DNA of 45,145 nt from Planctomycetota bacterium (GTDB lineage: Bacteria; Planctomycetota; JAJSAM01; JAJVHW01), in NCBI GenBank assembly GCA_021414065.1, contig JAIOPE010000078.1, positions 1-45,145 of the forward strand. Reading direction: 5' to 3'. Below are positions 8,917 through 16,846 of the stretch, one piece after another. The notes under the pieces were generated by a model. That model saw only the letters and a list, made by a program, of their open reading frames with translations. It was not told where the DNA came from and searched no databases. A program made the translations under genes and the position numbers. Within the stretch, counting starts at the first letter, position 1. Every line of letters starts with the position of its first letter.

Positions 8917-9263
8917 CGCGCGGCTCCGTCGGCGACCACACTCCCTGCGGCGGCGCGCGCATCCTGCTCCGCGGCGGCGGTGTCGAGGCCGGTGCGCGAC
9001 GCGATTTCGCGATTCAGGCGTACCGCCTCCGCCACCTGCTCGGCGCGGGCCTCGGTCCAGTCGGCTTCGCTGAGGAGCCCGGCCTCGTGCTCGTGGTCCA
9101 GGTCCTTGATGGCGCGGAGCACGCGGGACTTCGCGTCGAAGAGCGCGTCGAGTTCGCTCACGTCCTCGACGTCCCAGACCGTTCGCGGGCCGAAGAACGG
9201 AGCGAACGCCGCCACGACGCCGATGCCGACGACGACGGCGAGCACGACCATCCAGATCGTCAC
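8913..9263 (-). CDS. CcmI N-terminal-like membrane protein
   Basis: A 116-residue protein with one N-terminal membrane helix (MVVLAVVVGIGVVAAFAPFF) followed by a helical soluble region. The segment FDAKSRVLRAIKDLDHEHEA followed by GLLSEADW matches the coiled-coil N-terminal part of CcmI, which in proteobacteria delivers apocytochrome c to the haem lyase. The TPR half of CcmI is absent. The GTG start follows the ccmH-like stop directly (TAA then GTG). Position next to the CcmH-like protein supports the call. An alternative start is the ATG four codons downstream. Confidence 0.72.
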   Translation of the reverse strand: MTIWMVVLAVVVGIGVVAAFAPFFGPRTVWDVEDVSELDALFDAKSRVLRAIKDLDHEHEAGLLSEADWTEARAEQVAEAVRLNREIASRTGLDTAAAEQDARAAAGSVVADGAAR

Positions 9264-9806
9264 TTAGTCAATCTCCCGCAGTTCGCGCTCGATGGCGTCC
9301 GCTTCGGCGGACGCGACCGGGCGGGTGCGACGTTCTTCTCCGGCCGCCGAGCGCTTCGACTCGGCGCCGCGCTTCCAGCGCGCGAGGACGAACCCCGCGC
9401 TGCCGGCCGCGATCAGAAACCCAGCGACCACGAGCAGCGATCCGTTGGACGCCGTGCCGGGGTCCGCTGCCGCGCGAGGCCCGAACGCCTGCACCTGCTC
9501 GGCGACGATGTCCTTCAGCGATCTCCCCGCGAGCACGCCGCGGACGACCATCTGCTTCTGCTCCATCGCGCACCCGTCGGGACAGTTCGACAGCGTCCGC
9601 GACCAGTTCTCGCGATCGCACCGGCAGTAGACGTGCGCCCAGCCGTCGAGGGCGGCGGCCTTCTGCTCGGCCGTCAGATCGGAGAGCGGGATCTCCTTCT
9701 CGACTCCGTGATCGTCCTGGGCGAACGCCGCGGACGGCGCCGGCAGATACGTCGCAGCGGAGGCCGCTACGAATGCGAGCAGGAGTGCGGCGGTTGCGTT
9801 ACGCAA
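9264..9806 (-). CDS. ccmH: CcmH-like cytochrome c biogenesis protein, variant cysteine motif
   Basis: 180 residues: signal peptide (to about AFAQ), a short periplasmic helical domain, a membrane helix near 125-145 and a basic tail. CcmH reduces the apocytochrome cysteines and belongs to the haem-ligation complex with CcmF. The usual LRCxxC motif is replaced here by four cysteines: C61 and C63 in YCRCDRE, C75 and C79 in LSNCPDGCA. This arrangement resembles the CxC...C...C variants I associate with archaeal and non-proteobacterial CcmH proteins. It starts with TTG, overlapping the ccmF stop by eight bases. Confidence 0.78.
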   Translation of the reverse strand: MRNATAALLLAFVAASAATYLPAPSAAFAQDDHGVEKEIPLSDLTAEQKAAALDGWAHVYCRCDRENWSRTLSNCPDGCAMEQKQMVVRGVLAGRSLKDIVAEQVQAFGPRAAADPGTASNGSLLVVAGFLIAAGSAGFVLARWKRGAESKRSAAGEERRTRPVASAEADAIERELREID

Positions 9807-11889
9807 GGCCGACCTTCTTTCCGCCGAGCGGCAGCGCGGCGAACCCGCCGCCCACGATCATCGTGATCCAGCCGATCCAGACGAGCCACATGCAGGGGTT
9901 CCGGAACACGGTGAACACGAGGCGCGAGTTGTCGGCCTGGTGGTCGAAGTAGACGTAGACGTCTTCGCCGCGGAGACGGGCGATCTCGACCTCCGTGGTG
10001 TCCATTCGCTCCTGACGGTGACCGGTGGCCGCGTAGTTCCGCTTCTCGGGCATCAGGCTTGCCACCTCGACGCCGTCGCGGGTGACCGACACCGGAGCGC
10101 GGGTCGCGTTGTAGACCTGACCCGCGCGCGCGGGCTCCTTCACGATGGCGCCGACCTTCAAGTCGTAGGGGCCGACTCGTGCCGTCTCCAGTTGTCCGAT
10201 CTGAACCTCGGTGGTGATGCGGTAGGTGGACGAGATGACGACGCCCATGGCGAGCACCGCGATGCCGACGTGGACCAGGTATCCGCCGTAGCGACGGTTC
10301 TGGAACGTGATCAGTCGCACGAACGCGCCGACGAGTCCGCGCCCGGAGCCCTTGGCCGCGTTCCACACGGTGCGGACGACTTCCCACGTGAGCGACGTGA
10401 GGATGAGCCAGGAGAGGAAGATCACGGTGAACGTGGGGTAGATCTGCTGCGCCCACGTGAAGTGGTCGCCCTGCGCGCCGCCGCGGATGTACGTCCAGAC
10501 GAACCACTGGGTGATCGGCGCGAGCACCAGCGACGCCGCCGTCGGGCCGAGCAGGTTCGCGATGATCCGGTCCTTGGACGTCTTCACCCACGCGAGCGCA
10601 GGTCCGACGGCCGTGAAGAAGAAGAGCAGGACGAACAGCGGCACGCAGACCCGGTTGAACACGGGCACGCCGACCGAGATCGAGCGGTTCATGAACTCGA
10701 ACGTGATCTTCGGCCAGAGCGTGAGCACGGAGATCGCGATTGCGAGCGCGATCAGCACGAAGTTGTTCAGGACGAAGACCGCCTCGCGCGAGAGCAGGTT
10801 GTCGATCGTGTTCGAGACCTGGAGGCTCTTGCCGCGGAGCACGATCAGGAAGACCGTGAAGAAGATGATCCCGAAGAGGAACCACTTGAACCAGTCGCCG
10901 ACCTCGCCCGACCCGAATGCGTGGACCGAGCTGACGACGCCCGACCGCGTGAGGTACGTGCCGAAGATCGACAGGATGAAGGTGCCGCAGACCAGGATCG
11001 CGTTCCAGACGCGGAGCATGTCGCGCCGCTCCTGGACCATCACGGAGTGCAGGAAGGCGGTGCCGGTGAACCAAGGCAGGAACGACGCGTTCTCGACCGG
11101 GTCCCAGGCCCAGTAACCGCCCCAGCCGAGCACCTCGTACGCCCAGAGTCCGCCGAGGATGATCCCGTTCGTGTTGAACAGCCACGCGAGCATCGTCCAG
11201 CCGCGCGTCGCCTTGATCCAGGCGGTCGAGAACTCGCCGGCGAGCAGGGCCGCCGCGCCGTACGCGAAGGGGACGGTGTAGAGGATGAAGCCGAGGTAGA
11301 CGCTCGGCGGATGGATCATCATCCAGTAGGTGTCGAGGAGCGGGTTCAGCCCGCGTCCGTCGGAGGGCATGCCGCGGTCGGCGAGGCCGGCCTGCGTGAG
11401 TCCTTCGATCACGTCCTTCGCCACGGGCGCGAACGGCGACGCGACGATGCAGTTCACGTAGAGGAAGAAGAGCTGAACCGTGCCGAAGACGGCATAGACG
11501 TACGGTTCGAGCCGCCGACGCGCCGGGTCGATGTTCTTCTTCCGGAACCCGAGCGCCAGCACCGTGCCGATCACGCCGAGGATCGACGCCCAGAACAGGA
11601 TCGAACCGTCGAGTCCAGCCCACAGACCGGCGAACTTCTTCGCGGCGGACAGCTTCCGCTCGGAGTAGTGGTAGATGTACTCGATGTCGTACGCGCCGCG
11701 GAAGAAGCCGGCCACGAGGCAGGCCGCCGCGCCGGCGACGGCGAGGCCGCCCACGGTCATCGCGTTGCGGGCGCCGTCGACGCACCGGCGGTCGCGGCGG
11801 ACGATGCCCACGACGGAGAGGATCACCGTCAGGGCGGCGAGTCCCAGGGCGACCGCTACTAGGTTGCTGCCGAAACCGAGATAGGTCAC
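9799..11889 (-). CDS. ccmF: Haem lyase CcmF
   Basis: Large membrane protein of 696 residues that takes haem from holo-CcmE and ligates it to apocytochrome c. About 15 hydrophobic segments are visible. The haem-handling WWD-type motif reads GGYWAWDPVENASF and the flanking FTGTAFLHSVMVQERR segment is well conserved. The large soluble loop near the C-terminus (TEVQIGQLETARVGPY onward) is also typical. The GTG start forms a GTGA overlap with the ccmE stop, and a longer reading into ccmE is rejected. Length is close to other CcmF proteins. Confidence 0.96.
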   Translation of the reverse strand: MTYLGFGSNLVAVALGLAALTVILSVVGIVRRDRRCVDGARNAMTVGGLAVAGAAACLVAGFFRGAYDIEYIYHYSERKLSAAKKFAGLWAGLDGSILFWASILGVIGTVLALGFRKKNIDPARRRLEPYVYAVFGTVQLFFLYVNCIVASPFAPVAKDVIEGLTQAGLADRGMPSDGRGLNPLLDTYWMMIHPPSVYLGFILYTVPFAYGAAALLAGEFSTAWIKATRGWTMLAWLFNTNGIILGGLWAYEVLGWGGYWAWDPVENASFLPWFTGTAFLHSVMVQERRDMLRVWNAILVCGTFILSIFGTYLTRSGVVSSVHAFGSGEVGDWFKWFLFGIIFFTVFLIVLRGKSLQVSNTIDNLLSREAVFVLNNFVLIALAIAISVLTLWPKITFEFMNRSISVGVPVFNRVCVPLFVLLFFFTAVGPALAWVKTSKDRIIANLLGPTAASLVLAPITQWFVWTYIRGGAQGDHFTWAQQIYPTFTVIFLSWLILTSLTWEVVRTVWNAAKGSGRGLVGAFVRLITFQNRRYGGYLVHVGIAVLAMGVVISSTYRITTEVQIGQLETARVGPYDLKVGAIVKEPARAGQVYNATRAPVSVTRDGVEVASLMPEKRNYAATGHRQERMDTTEVEIARLRGEDVYVYFDHQADNSRLVFTVFRNPCMWLVWIGWITMIVGGGFAALPLGGKKVGLA

Positions 11890-12356
11890 TTCATCTGCTC
11901 CGTGGGGACGGCGTCTTTGACCGGGGTGTCCTTGACCGGGCCCTTCCGCTTCTCGTACTCCGCCTTGCTGCCGATCCCGTCCTTCGACTCGGCCTCGTAC
12001 TTCGACGGGCACTTCGTCAGGATGCGATCGGCCTCGAAGCGGTTGTTGGCGGAGTCCCAGTGACCCTCGACGGCGACGTCGTAGGTCTCCTGGAACGTGT
12101 CAGGGCGCGTCTTGTCGGCAATGACCGCGAACTGGATTTCGGGGTGGATCTTGTCCTTCACCCAGAACCGGAGGGGCCGTTCGGCCGACTCGATCTTTCC
12201 GAGCACCCCGTGCACCTTGACCGTGCCGGAGTGGTACTTCTGGTCCTTCATCTCAGCCGCCTGGATCTCGGGGATGCCGCCGTCGAGGATGCCCAGGACG
12301 AGCAGCGAGACAAGCCCGAGGAAGATCAGGACGAGCGGGACGGCGAGCTTGCGCAA
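11886..12356 (-). CDS. ccmE: Haem chaperone CcmE, cysteine (CxxxY) type
   Basis: Membrane-anchored periplasmic haem chaperone, 156 residues: N-terminal anchor (5-24), an OB-fold beta barrel and a flexible tail. In classical CcmE the haem-binding residue is a histidine in HxxxY. Here the equivalent position is Cys116 in LTKCPSKYEA, four residues before Tyr120, giving CxxxY. This form is known from archaea and Desulfovibrio (system I*). The TTG start is supported by the GAGGTGA ribosome-binding site four bases upstream. It is the first gene of the nine-gene operon, and a TAGGAT box lies 31 bases upstream of the start codon. Confidence 0.93.
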   Translation of the reverse strand: MRKLAVPLVLIFLGLVSLLVLGILDGGIPEIQAAEMKDQKYHSGTVKVHGVLGKIESAERPLRFWVKDKIHPEIQFAVIADKTRPDTFQETYDVAVEGHWDSANNRFEADRILTKCPSKYEAESKDGIGSKAEYEKRKGPVKDTPVKDAVPTEQMK

Positions 12357-12387
12357 GGTTCACCTCTGGCCACTTGGCCGAGTTCCG

Positions 12388-12393
12388 ATCCTA
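12388..12393 (-). promoter_or_regulatory. Candidate -10 box of the ccm operon (TAGGAT)
   Basis: On the minus strand CTAGGATCG lies 31 bases before the ccmE start, leaving room for a short leader with the GAGGTGA ribosome-binding site. The same CTAGGATCG string precedes fhs by a similar distance. No good -35 hexamer is evident. Confidence 0.4.
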
Positions 12394-12568
12394 GTCTCCC
12401 TCCCTGGTCGGTGCGGGGAGACCCAAGTCACTCATTCGACGGCGTTCGCGATCCTGGGAGGCGTCCGACCCGTCGCGGCCACGCGACGACCGCGTGGGCG
12501 ATGCGTCCGCTCCGAGTCTTCACGGAAGCCTACGGGGTCGCGCACGAAATGGAGCCCCGGCGCGGGGG

Positions 12569-12796
12569 CTGAGAGGGTGTCGCGAGATCAACAGGGGCCC
12601 GGTCACGCGGGTTGCTGAGGGCTCGGCGACTTCACGCCAAGGCCAAGGTCCGGCTTGGGTCGCCGTCCAACGCGCCGCAGGAGTCGGCAACCCGAGCGCC
12701 GGCTTCGCCGTTTCGTCCTGCCGGCCGTCTCCCGCCTTGGAGCCGGCTCCGCACGACGAAACCGGGCTCCGGCTGGATGTCGCGACACCCTCGCAG
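12569..12796. repeat. Non-coding segment bounded by imperfect 21-bp inverted repeats
   Basis: CTGAGAGGGTGTCGCGAGAT at 12569 is matched in inverted orientation by GATGTCGCGACACCCTCGCAG at 12776-12796, with a perfect 13-bp core (GAGGGTGTCGCGA). Further out, CGCGGGGGCT (12561-12570) recurs inverted at about 12810-12819. The interior has smaller dyads (GTTTCGTC with GACGAAAC) and no reading frame I would trust. The rest of the 12357-12945 gap holds only the terminator-like hairpin listed next. It could be a decayed mobile element; no transposase is visible. Confidence 0.45.
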
Positions 12797-12809
12797 GCCA
12801 CCAACGGAA

Positions 12810-12849
12810 AGCCCCCGCGGCGTCGGCCGGAGGCCGCGCAGCGGGGGCT
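12810..12849 (-). terminator. Terminator-like hairpin downstream of the cytochrome gene
   Basis: AGCCCCCGC at 12810-12818 pairs perfectly with GCGGGGGCT at 12841-12849, with a further GGCC/GGCC dyad inside. Reading leftward, the stem is followed by TTTCC. It lies about 100 bases past the stop of the leftward cytochrome gene. The T-tract is short, so strength is uncertain. Confidence 0.5.
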
Positions 12850-12945
12850 GGGGTTCGAAGCGGTCCCGTCTTGCTCCCGGAGGGTAAGCGGGTCGAGGTG
12901 ACCTCGGCCGGCAGGGTCGAAAGGCAACGCGCCGGAACGACTCCC

Positions 12946-13926
12946 TTACGGGTTCATGCCGGTCGCGATCCAGTTGGAGATGAGTTGGATGTCCGCGTTC
13001 GGAAGTCGCGCAGCACCCTGCGGCATGTTGCCGGACTGCATGCGGGGGACGGCCGGCTTGGCGTGCGACTTGAACGCCGCGGCGCTCGCGGTCCAGACGT
13101 GGCAACCGGCGCAGTGCTTCACGATGAGCGCTTTCACGCCGTCGTTGGCGAACGAGATGACAGTGAGTCCGTTCGACACGTTCGCCGCGGTCGGCTTGAC
13201 CTTCGGGACGCTCAGGACGAGCGCGGCCCTGAACTGACCTCCGGGCGTGCCGCCCGAGACGTTCATCGTGCAGGGCCCGTCAACGCCGGCCGTGAGCTTC
13301 GGCAGCTTGGCGATGCCCTTGGTTCCGGCGATCGGCGCTGTGAGCAGGTTGCCGCCCATTCCCATGACGGACTCGAGGACCGGGTCCCACGACCGCGCGG
13401 GGAAGGCTGCGACCTTTCCGGAGACGCTCGCGCCCTTCGGCATGCTCCAAGAGACGGACCCGCCGGTCGCTCCGGAGAGGGTCACCTTCTTCGGCCACGA
13501 CGCGAGTGCCGTGAGCGAGTAGGTCCCCTGGGCTCCCGCCGCGGAGCGGATGCGGAACTGGAACCGGCCGGTCTTCGTGATCGGGAACGCCTTCACGGCG
13601 CGCTTGTTGCCCGTACCCCAGCCGAGATCGATCACCGCGCCGTCCGGCGCCGTGAACTCGACCGTGGCTGCGAAGCCCGACGCGAACTTGGCCGAGAGCG
13701 CCGAGCCTTCGACGAGGTCGATCGTCGCGAGGTCCTCGTCGCCTGCGGTGAGCGAGATGTCGCCCCGCGCGGTGCCGCCGGCGCCCAACGCGGCCGTCGG
13801 GAGCGGTGCGGCGGTCGCCGTCGCCGTGAAGTCGTGCGCCGGCGCGAAACCAATGGTCGCCGTCGCCGCGGCGACAAGCGCCACTGCTGTGAAAGTGCGG
13901 ATGTTCACGAGGGATCGGCTTCGCAT
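12946..13926 (-). CDS. Secreted protein with C-terminal mono-haem cytochrome c-like segment
   Basis: 326 residues: signal peptide (hydrophobic ALVAAATATIGFAPA), about 220 residues of predicted beta structure rich in Gly/Ala/Thr/Val, and a C-terminal c-haem segment with CAGCH (C272, C275, H276). A candidate axial methionine is in GNMPQG (M301), and LISNWIATGMNP is typical of the last helix of PSCyt-like cytochromes. The start was chosen at the ATG preceded by AAGGAGAG; an upstream ATG in frame lacks a site. The cytochrome would be matured by the ccm system upstream. The beta-rich part resembles a carbohydrate-binding or pre-peptidase domain, but I cannot assign it. Confidence 0.85.
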   Translation of the reverse strand: MRSRSLVNIRTFTAVALVAAATATIGFAPAHDFTATATAAPLPTAALGAGGTARGDISLTAGDEDLATIDLVEGSALSAKFASGFAATVEFTAPDGAVIDLGWGTGNKRAVKAFPITKTGRFQFRIRSAAGAQGTYSLTALASWPKKVTLSGATGGSVSWSMPKGASVSGKVAAFPARSWDPVLESVMGMGGNLLTAPIAGTKGIAKLPKLTAGVDGPCTMNVSGGTPGGQFRAALVLSVPKVKPTAANVSNGLTVISFANDGVKALIVKHCAGCHVWTASAAAFKSHAKPAVPRMQSGNMPQGAARLPNADIQLISNWIATGMNP

Positions 13927-14093
13927 TTGGGTCTCTCCTTGGTGTGTCTGCATCGGTTGCACGATGGGAGGGGGCCACGAGCACATGATTTGATACGCGG
14001 CATCTCCGACCGCGGCGTAACGGGCATCACGCGGAGGGCGGTGTGTGTGACGTGGACCTCGGGCGGAACGTCTGTCCGGAACCAGGACGTCGC

Positions 14094-14099
14094 TAGGAT
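14094..14099 (+). promoter_or_regulatory. Candidate -10 box of fhs (TAGGAT)
   Basis: GCTAGGATCG lies 33 bases before the fhs start, which itself has a GGAGG site. This is the same string seen upstream of ccmE. The -35 is not clear. The 13927-14132 gap holds this and the divergent promoter of the cytochrome gene. Confidence 0.4.
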
Positions 14100-14132
14100 C
14101 GCGACTGGATTCACACCCGGAGGAAACCCGCC

Positions 14133-15875
14133 ATGACGAAGCCGTCCACGTTCCCGATGCCCGAGCAGAAGCGTCCCGTGCCGAGCGATCTCGACATCGC
14201 CCAGGCCGCAGTCCTCGAGCCGATCGTCTCCGTTGCGGAGCGGATCGGTCTCTCGGCCGACGATCTGGAGCCGTACGGCCGCTACAAGGCGAAGGTCCAC
14301 CTCGACGTGCGCGAGAAGCTCGCCCACCGCCCGCTCGGTCGGTACATCGACGTCACGGCGATCACGCCCACGCCTCTCGGCGAAGGCAAGACGACCACCA
14401 CGATCGGTCTCTCGCAGGGTCTCGGACGCCTCGGCCGCAACGTGTTCACGTGCATCCGCCAGCCCAGCATGGGCCCGACGTTCGGCATCAAGGGCGGCGC
14501 CGCGGGCGGCGGATACAGCCAGGTCATCCCGATGGAGGACTTCAACCTCCACCTCACGGGCGACCTGCACGCAGTGACCGCCGCGCACAACCTGATGTCG
14601 GCTGCGATCGACAATCACCTGCACCACGGGAACTCGCTCAAGATCGACATCTTCTCGATCACGTGGCCACGCGTGGTGGACCTGAACGACCGCGCGCTCC
14701 GCAAGGTGAACGTGGGCCTCGGCGGCAAGCTGAACGGCTACCCGCGTGAGACCAGCTTCGACATCTCCGTTGCCTCGGAAGTGATGGCGATCCTGGCCCT
14801 CGCGACCGATCTGCGAGATCTGCGCACGCGCCTTGGACGCATCGTGATCGGCACGACGACCGACGGCCGCGCGGTGACCGCCGAGGACCTGAAGGTCGCC
14901 GGCGCGATGACGGTCCTGCTGAAGGACGCCCTCATGCCGACGCTCCTGCAGACGCTCGAGCACACACCGGCCCTCGTCCATGCCGGACCGTTCGCGAACA
15001 TCGCGCACGGCAATTCCAGCGTCGTGGCGGATCAGATCGCGCTGCGCGTCGGCGACTACGTCGTGACCGAGTCGGGCTTCGCCTCCGACATGGGCATGGA
15101 GAAGTTCATGGACATCAAGTGCCGCGCCAGCGGGCTCGAGCCCGACTGCGTGGTGCTCGTCGCCACGATCCGCGCGCTCAAGATGCACGGCGGCCTCGGC
15201 AAGGTCGTCGCCGGCAAGCCGCTGCCGAAGGAGCTGACCGAGGAGAACCTCGCGGCGCTCGAGAAGGGCGCGGCAAACATGGCGGCGCACATCCGCATCG
15301 CGAAGCAGTTCGGCGTGCCGGTCGTGGTCGCTGTGAACCAGTTCAGCACCGACACCGACGCCGAGGTTCGCCTGCTCGAGAAGATCGCCGTGGACTCGGG
15401 CGCCGAGGGCGCTGCGATGTCGGACCACTGGGCGCGCGGCGGCGCCGGCGCCGAGGAGCTCGCGCGGAAGGTCGAGTCGGCCTGCGAGAAGGGGAAGAAG
15501 TTCCGGTTCCTCTATGACGCGAGCTCGCCCATCAAGGAGAAGATCGAGGCGATCGCGATGAAGGTCTACGGCGCGGACGGCGTGGACTACCTGCCCGCGG
15601 CGGAAGAGAAGGTGAAGGTCTACACGCAGCTCGGCTACGACAAGATGCCGATCTGCATGGCGAAGACGCACCTCTCGATCTCGCACGACCCGAAGATGAA
15701 GAACGTCCCGAAGGGCTTCCGCGTGCCGATCCGCGACATCCGCGCGGCGGTCGGCGCGGGCTTCCTGGTCCCGATCTGCGGCGAGATGCAGACCATGCCC
15801 GGACTCTCGTCGAGCCCGGCCTTCGAGCGCGTGGACTTCGACTTCGAGACCAAGAAGGTCGTCGGCCTCTTCTAG
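14133..15875 (+). CDS. fhs: Formate--tetrahydrofolate ligase
   Basis: Cytosolic enzyme that makes 10-formyl-THF from formate, THF and ATP; 580 residues, slightly longer than the usual 556. The P-loop TPTPLGEGKTTTTIGL and the conserved RQPSMGPTFGIKGGAAGGGY segment are both present, as is the C-terminal PGLSSSPAFERVDFD. Start supported by GGAGG nine bases upstream. It is followed by folD after 30 bases, forming the classic one-carbon pair. 10-formyl-THF would feed purine synthesis, in keeping with hpt downstream. Confidence 0.97.
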   Translation: MTKPSTFPMPEQKRPVPSDLDIAQAAVLEPIVSVAERIGLSADDLEPYGRYKAKVHLDVREKLAHRPLGRYIDVTAITPTPLGEGKTTTTIGLSQGLGRLGRNVFTCIRQPSMGPTFGIKGGAAGGGYSQVIPMEDFNLHLTGDLHAVTAAHNLMSAAIDNHLHHGNSLKIDIFSITWPRVVDLNDRALRKVNVGLGGKLNGYPRETSFDISVASEVMAILALATDLRDLRTRLGRIVIGTTTDGRAVTAEDLKVAGAMTVLLKDALMPTLLQTLEHTPALVHAGPFANIAHGNSSVVADQIALRVGDYVVTESGFASDMGMEKFMDIKCRASGLEPDCVVLVATIRALKMHGGLGKVVAGKPLPKELTEENLAALEKGAANMAAHIRIAKQFGVPVVVAVNQFSTDTDAEVRLLEKIAVDSGAEGAAMSDHWARGGAGAEELARKVESACEKGKKFRFLYDASSPIKEKIEAIAMKVYGADGVDYLPAAEEKVKVYTQLGYDKMPICMAKTHLSISHDPKMKNVPKGFRVPIRDIRAAVGAGFLVPICGEMQTMPGLSSSPAFERVDFDFETKKVVGLF

Positions 15876-15905
15876 GGCGTCGTCTCACCGAACGGAGCAA
15901 CGACC

Positions 15906-16802
15906 ATGACAGCCAGGATCATTGACGGAACAGCCATCGCGGCGCAGATCCGCGCCGAGGTGAAGGTGGGCGTCGCCGCGCTCGTCGCCGAGAAGGGCGT
16001 CACGCCCGGACTCGCGACGGTGCTCGTCGGCGACAACACCGGCTCGCACAAGTACGTGTCGATGAAGCGAAAGGCCTGCGCCGAGGCAGGTATTCGCAGC
16101 TTCCACACCGAGCTTCCGGCCACGGCCACGCAGGCAGAGGTGCTGGCGCTCGTCCAGTCACTCGGCGCCAACCCTGACGTACACGGCATCCTCGTGCAGC
16201 TCCCGCTGCCGTCGCAGATCGACGAAGCGGTCATTCTGAACGCGGTGCCGCTCGAGAAAGACGTGGACGGCTTCCACCCGCTCAACATCGGCGCCATCGC
16301 GATGAAGGGCCGGAATCCGATGTTCGCCCCGTGCACTCCGGCGGGGGTGATCGAGTTGCTCGATCGCAGCGGCACGAAGATCGACGGCGCCGACGCCGTC
16401 GTGCTCGGCCGGTCGAACATCGTCGGCATGCCGGCGTCCCTGCTGCTCATCCAGCGGAACGCGACCGTCACGATCTGCCACAGCCGCACGAAGGACATCA
16501 AGGGCACCTGCCGCCGCGCCGACATCCTGGTCGCCGCGATCGGCCGGGCGCGCTACGTGACGGCCGACATGATCAAGCCGGGCGCGACGGTGATCGACGT
16601 CGGCACCAACGGCGTGGACGACCCCACGAAGCCGGGGGGCAAGCGCCTCGTCGGCGACGTGGACTTCGAGGCGGCGAAGGAGGTCGCCGGCGCCATCACG
16701 CCGGTGCCGGGCGGCGTCGGCCCGATGACCATCGCCATGCTGATCGTCAACACGCTCAAGGCTGCGCGACGCTCTGCCGGGCTCCCTGCCAAGGCGATCT
16801 GA
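15906..16802 (+). CDS. folD: Bifunctional methylene-THF dehydrogenase / methenyl-THF cyclohydrolase FolD
   Basis: 298 residues; interconverts 5,10-methylene-THF, 5,10-methenyl-THF and 10-formyl-THF. The catalytic lysine motif reads YVSMKRKAC; HGILVQLPLP and EKDVDGFHPLN mark the active-site region. The Rossmann domain is seen in VVLGRSNIVGMP and the C-terminal TPVPGGVGPMT is intact. ATG preceded by GGAGC. It forms an operon with fhs; a perfect 9-bp-arm palindrome lies just after its stop. Confidence 0.97.
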   Translation: MTARIIDGTAIAAQIRAEVKVGVAALVAEKGVTPGLATVLVGDNTGSHKYVSMKRKACAEAGIRSFHTELPATATQAEVLALVQSLGANPDVHGILVQLPLPSQIDEAVILNAVPLEKDVDGFHPLNIGAIAMKGRNPMFAPCTPAGVIELLDRSGTKIDGADAVVLGRSNIVGMPASLLLIQRNATVTICHSRTKDIKGTCRRADILVAAIGRARYVTADMIKPGATVIDVGTNGVDDPTKPGGKRLVGDVDFEAAKEVAGAITPVPGGVGPMTIAMLIVNTLKAARRSAGLPAKAI

Positions 16803-16812
16803 ATTCGTCGGC

Positions 16813-16833
16813 CCCGGGACGGCGCGTCCCGGG
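16813..16833. promoter_or_regulatory. Perfect palindrome between folD and hpt
   Basis: CCCGGGACG and CGTCCCGGG flank a 3-base loop. It sits 10 bases after the folD stop and two bases before the TAGACT box of hpt. There is no T-run after it, so it could be an operator, or a weak folD terminator. Confidence 0.45.
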
Positions 16834-16834
16834 C

Positions 16835-16840
16835 TAGACT
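16835..16840 (+). promoter_or_regulatory. Candidate -10 box of hpt (TAGACT), leaderless type
   Basis: TAGACT ends six bases before the hpt ATG, where transcription would start at or near the initiation codon. The same hexamer and spacing occur before adh at 37493. No ribosome-binding site precedes the ATG. Confidence 0.5.
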
Positions 16841-16846
16841 CCGCGC

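Noticed and set aside
9940..11862. 640-residue open frame on the plus strand
   Set aside because: Antisense to ccmF; composition dominated by Arg/Asp/Glu/Val with no domain.
12841..12880. Possible tRNA 3' half (GGGGTTCGAAG)
   Set aside because: The T-loop-like string is not followed by a matching acceptor arm and no D or anticodon arm lies upstream.
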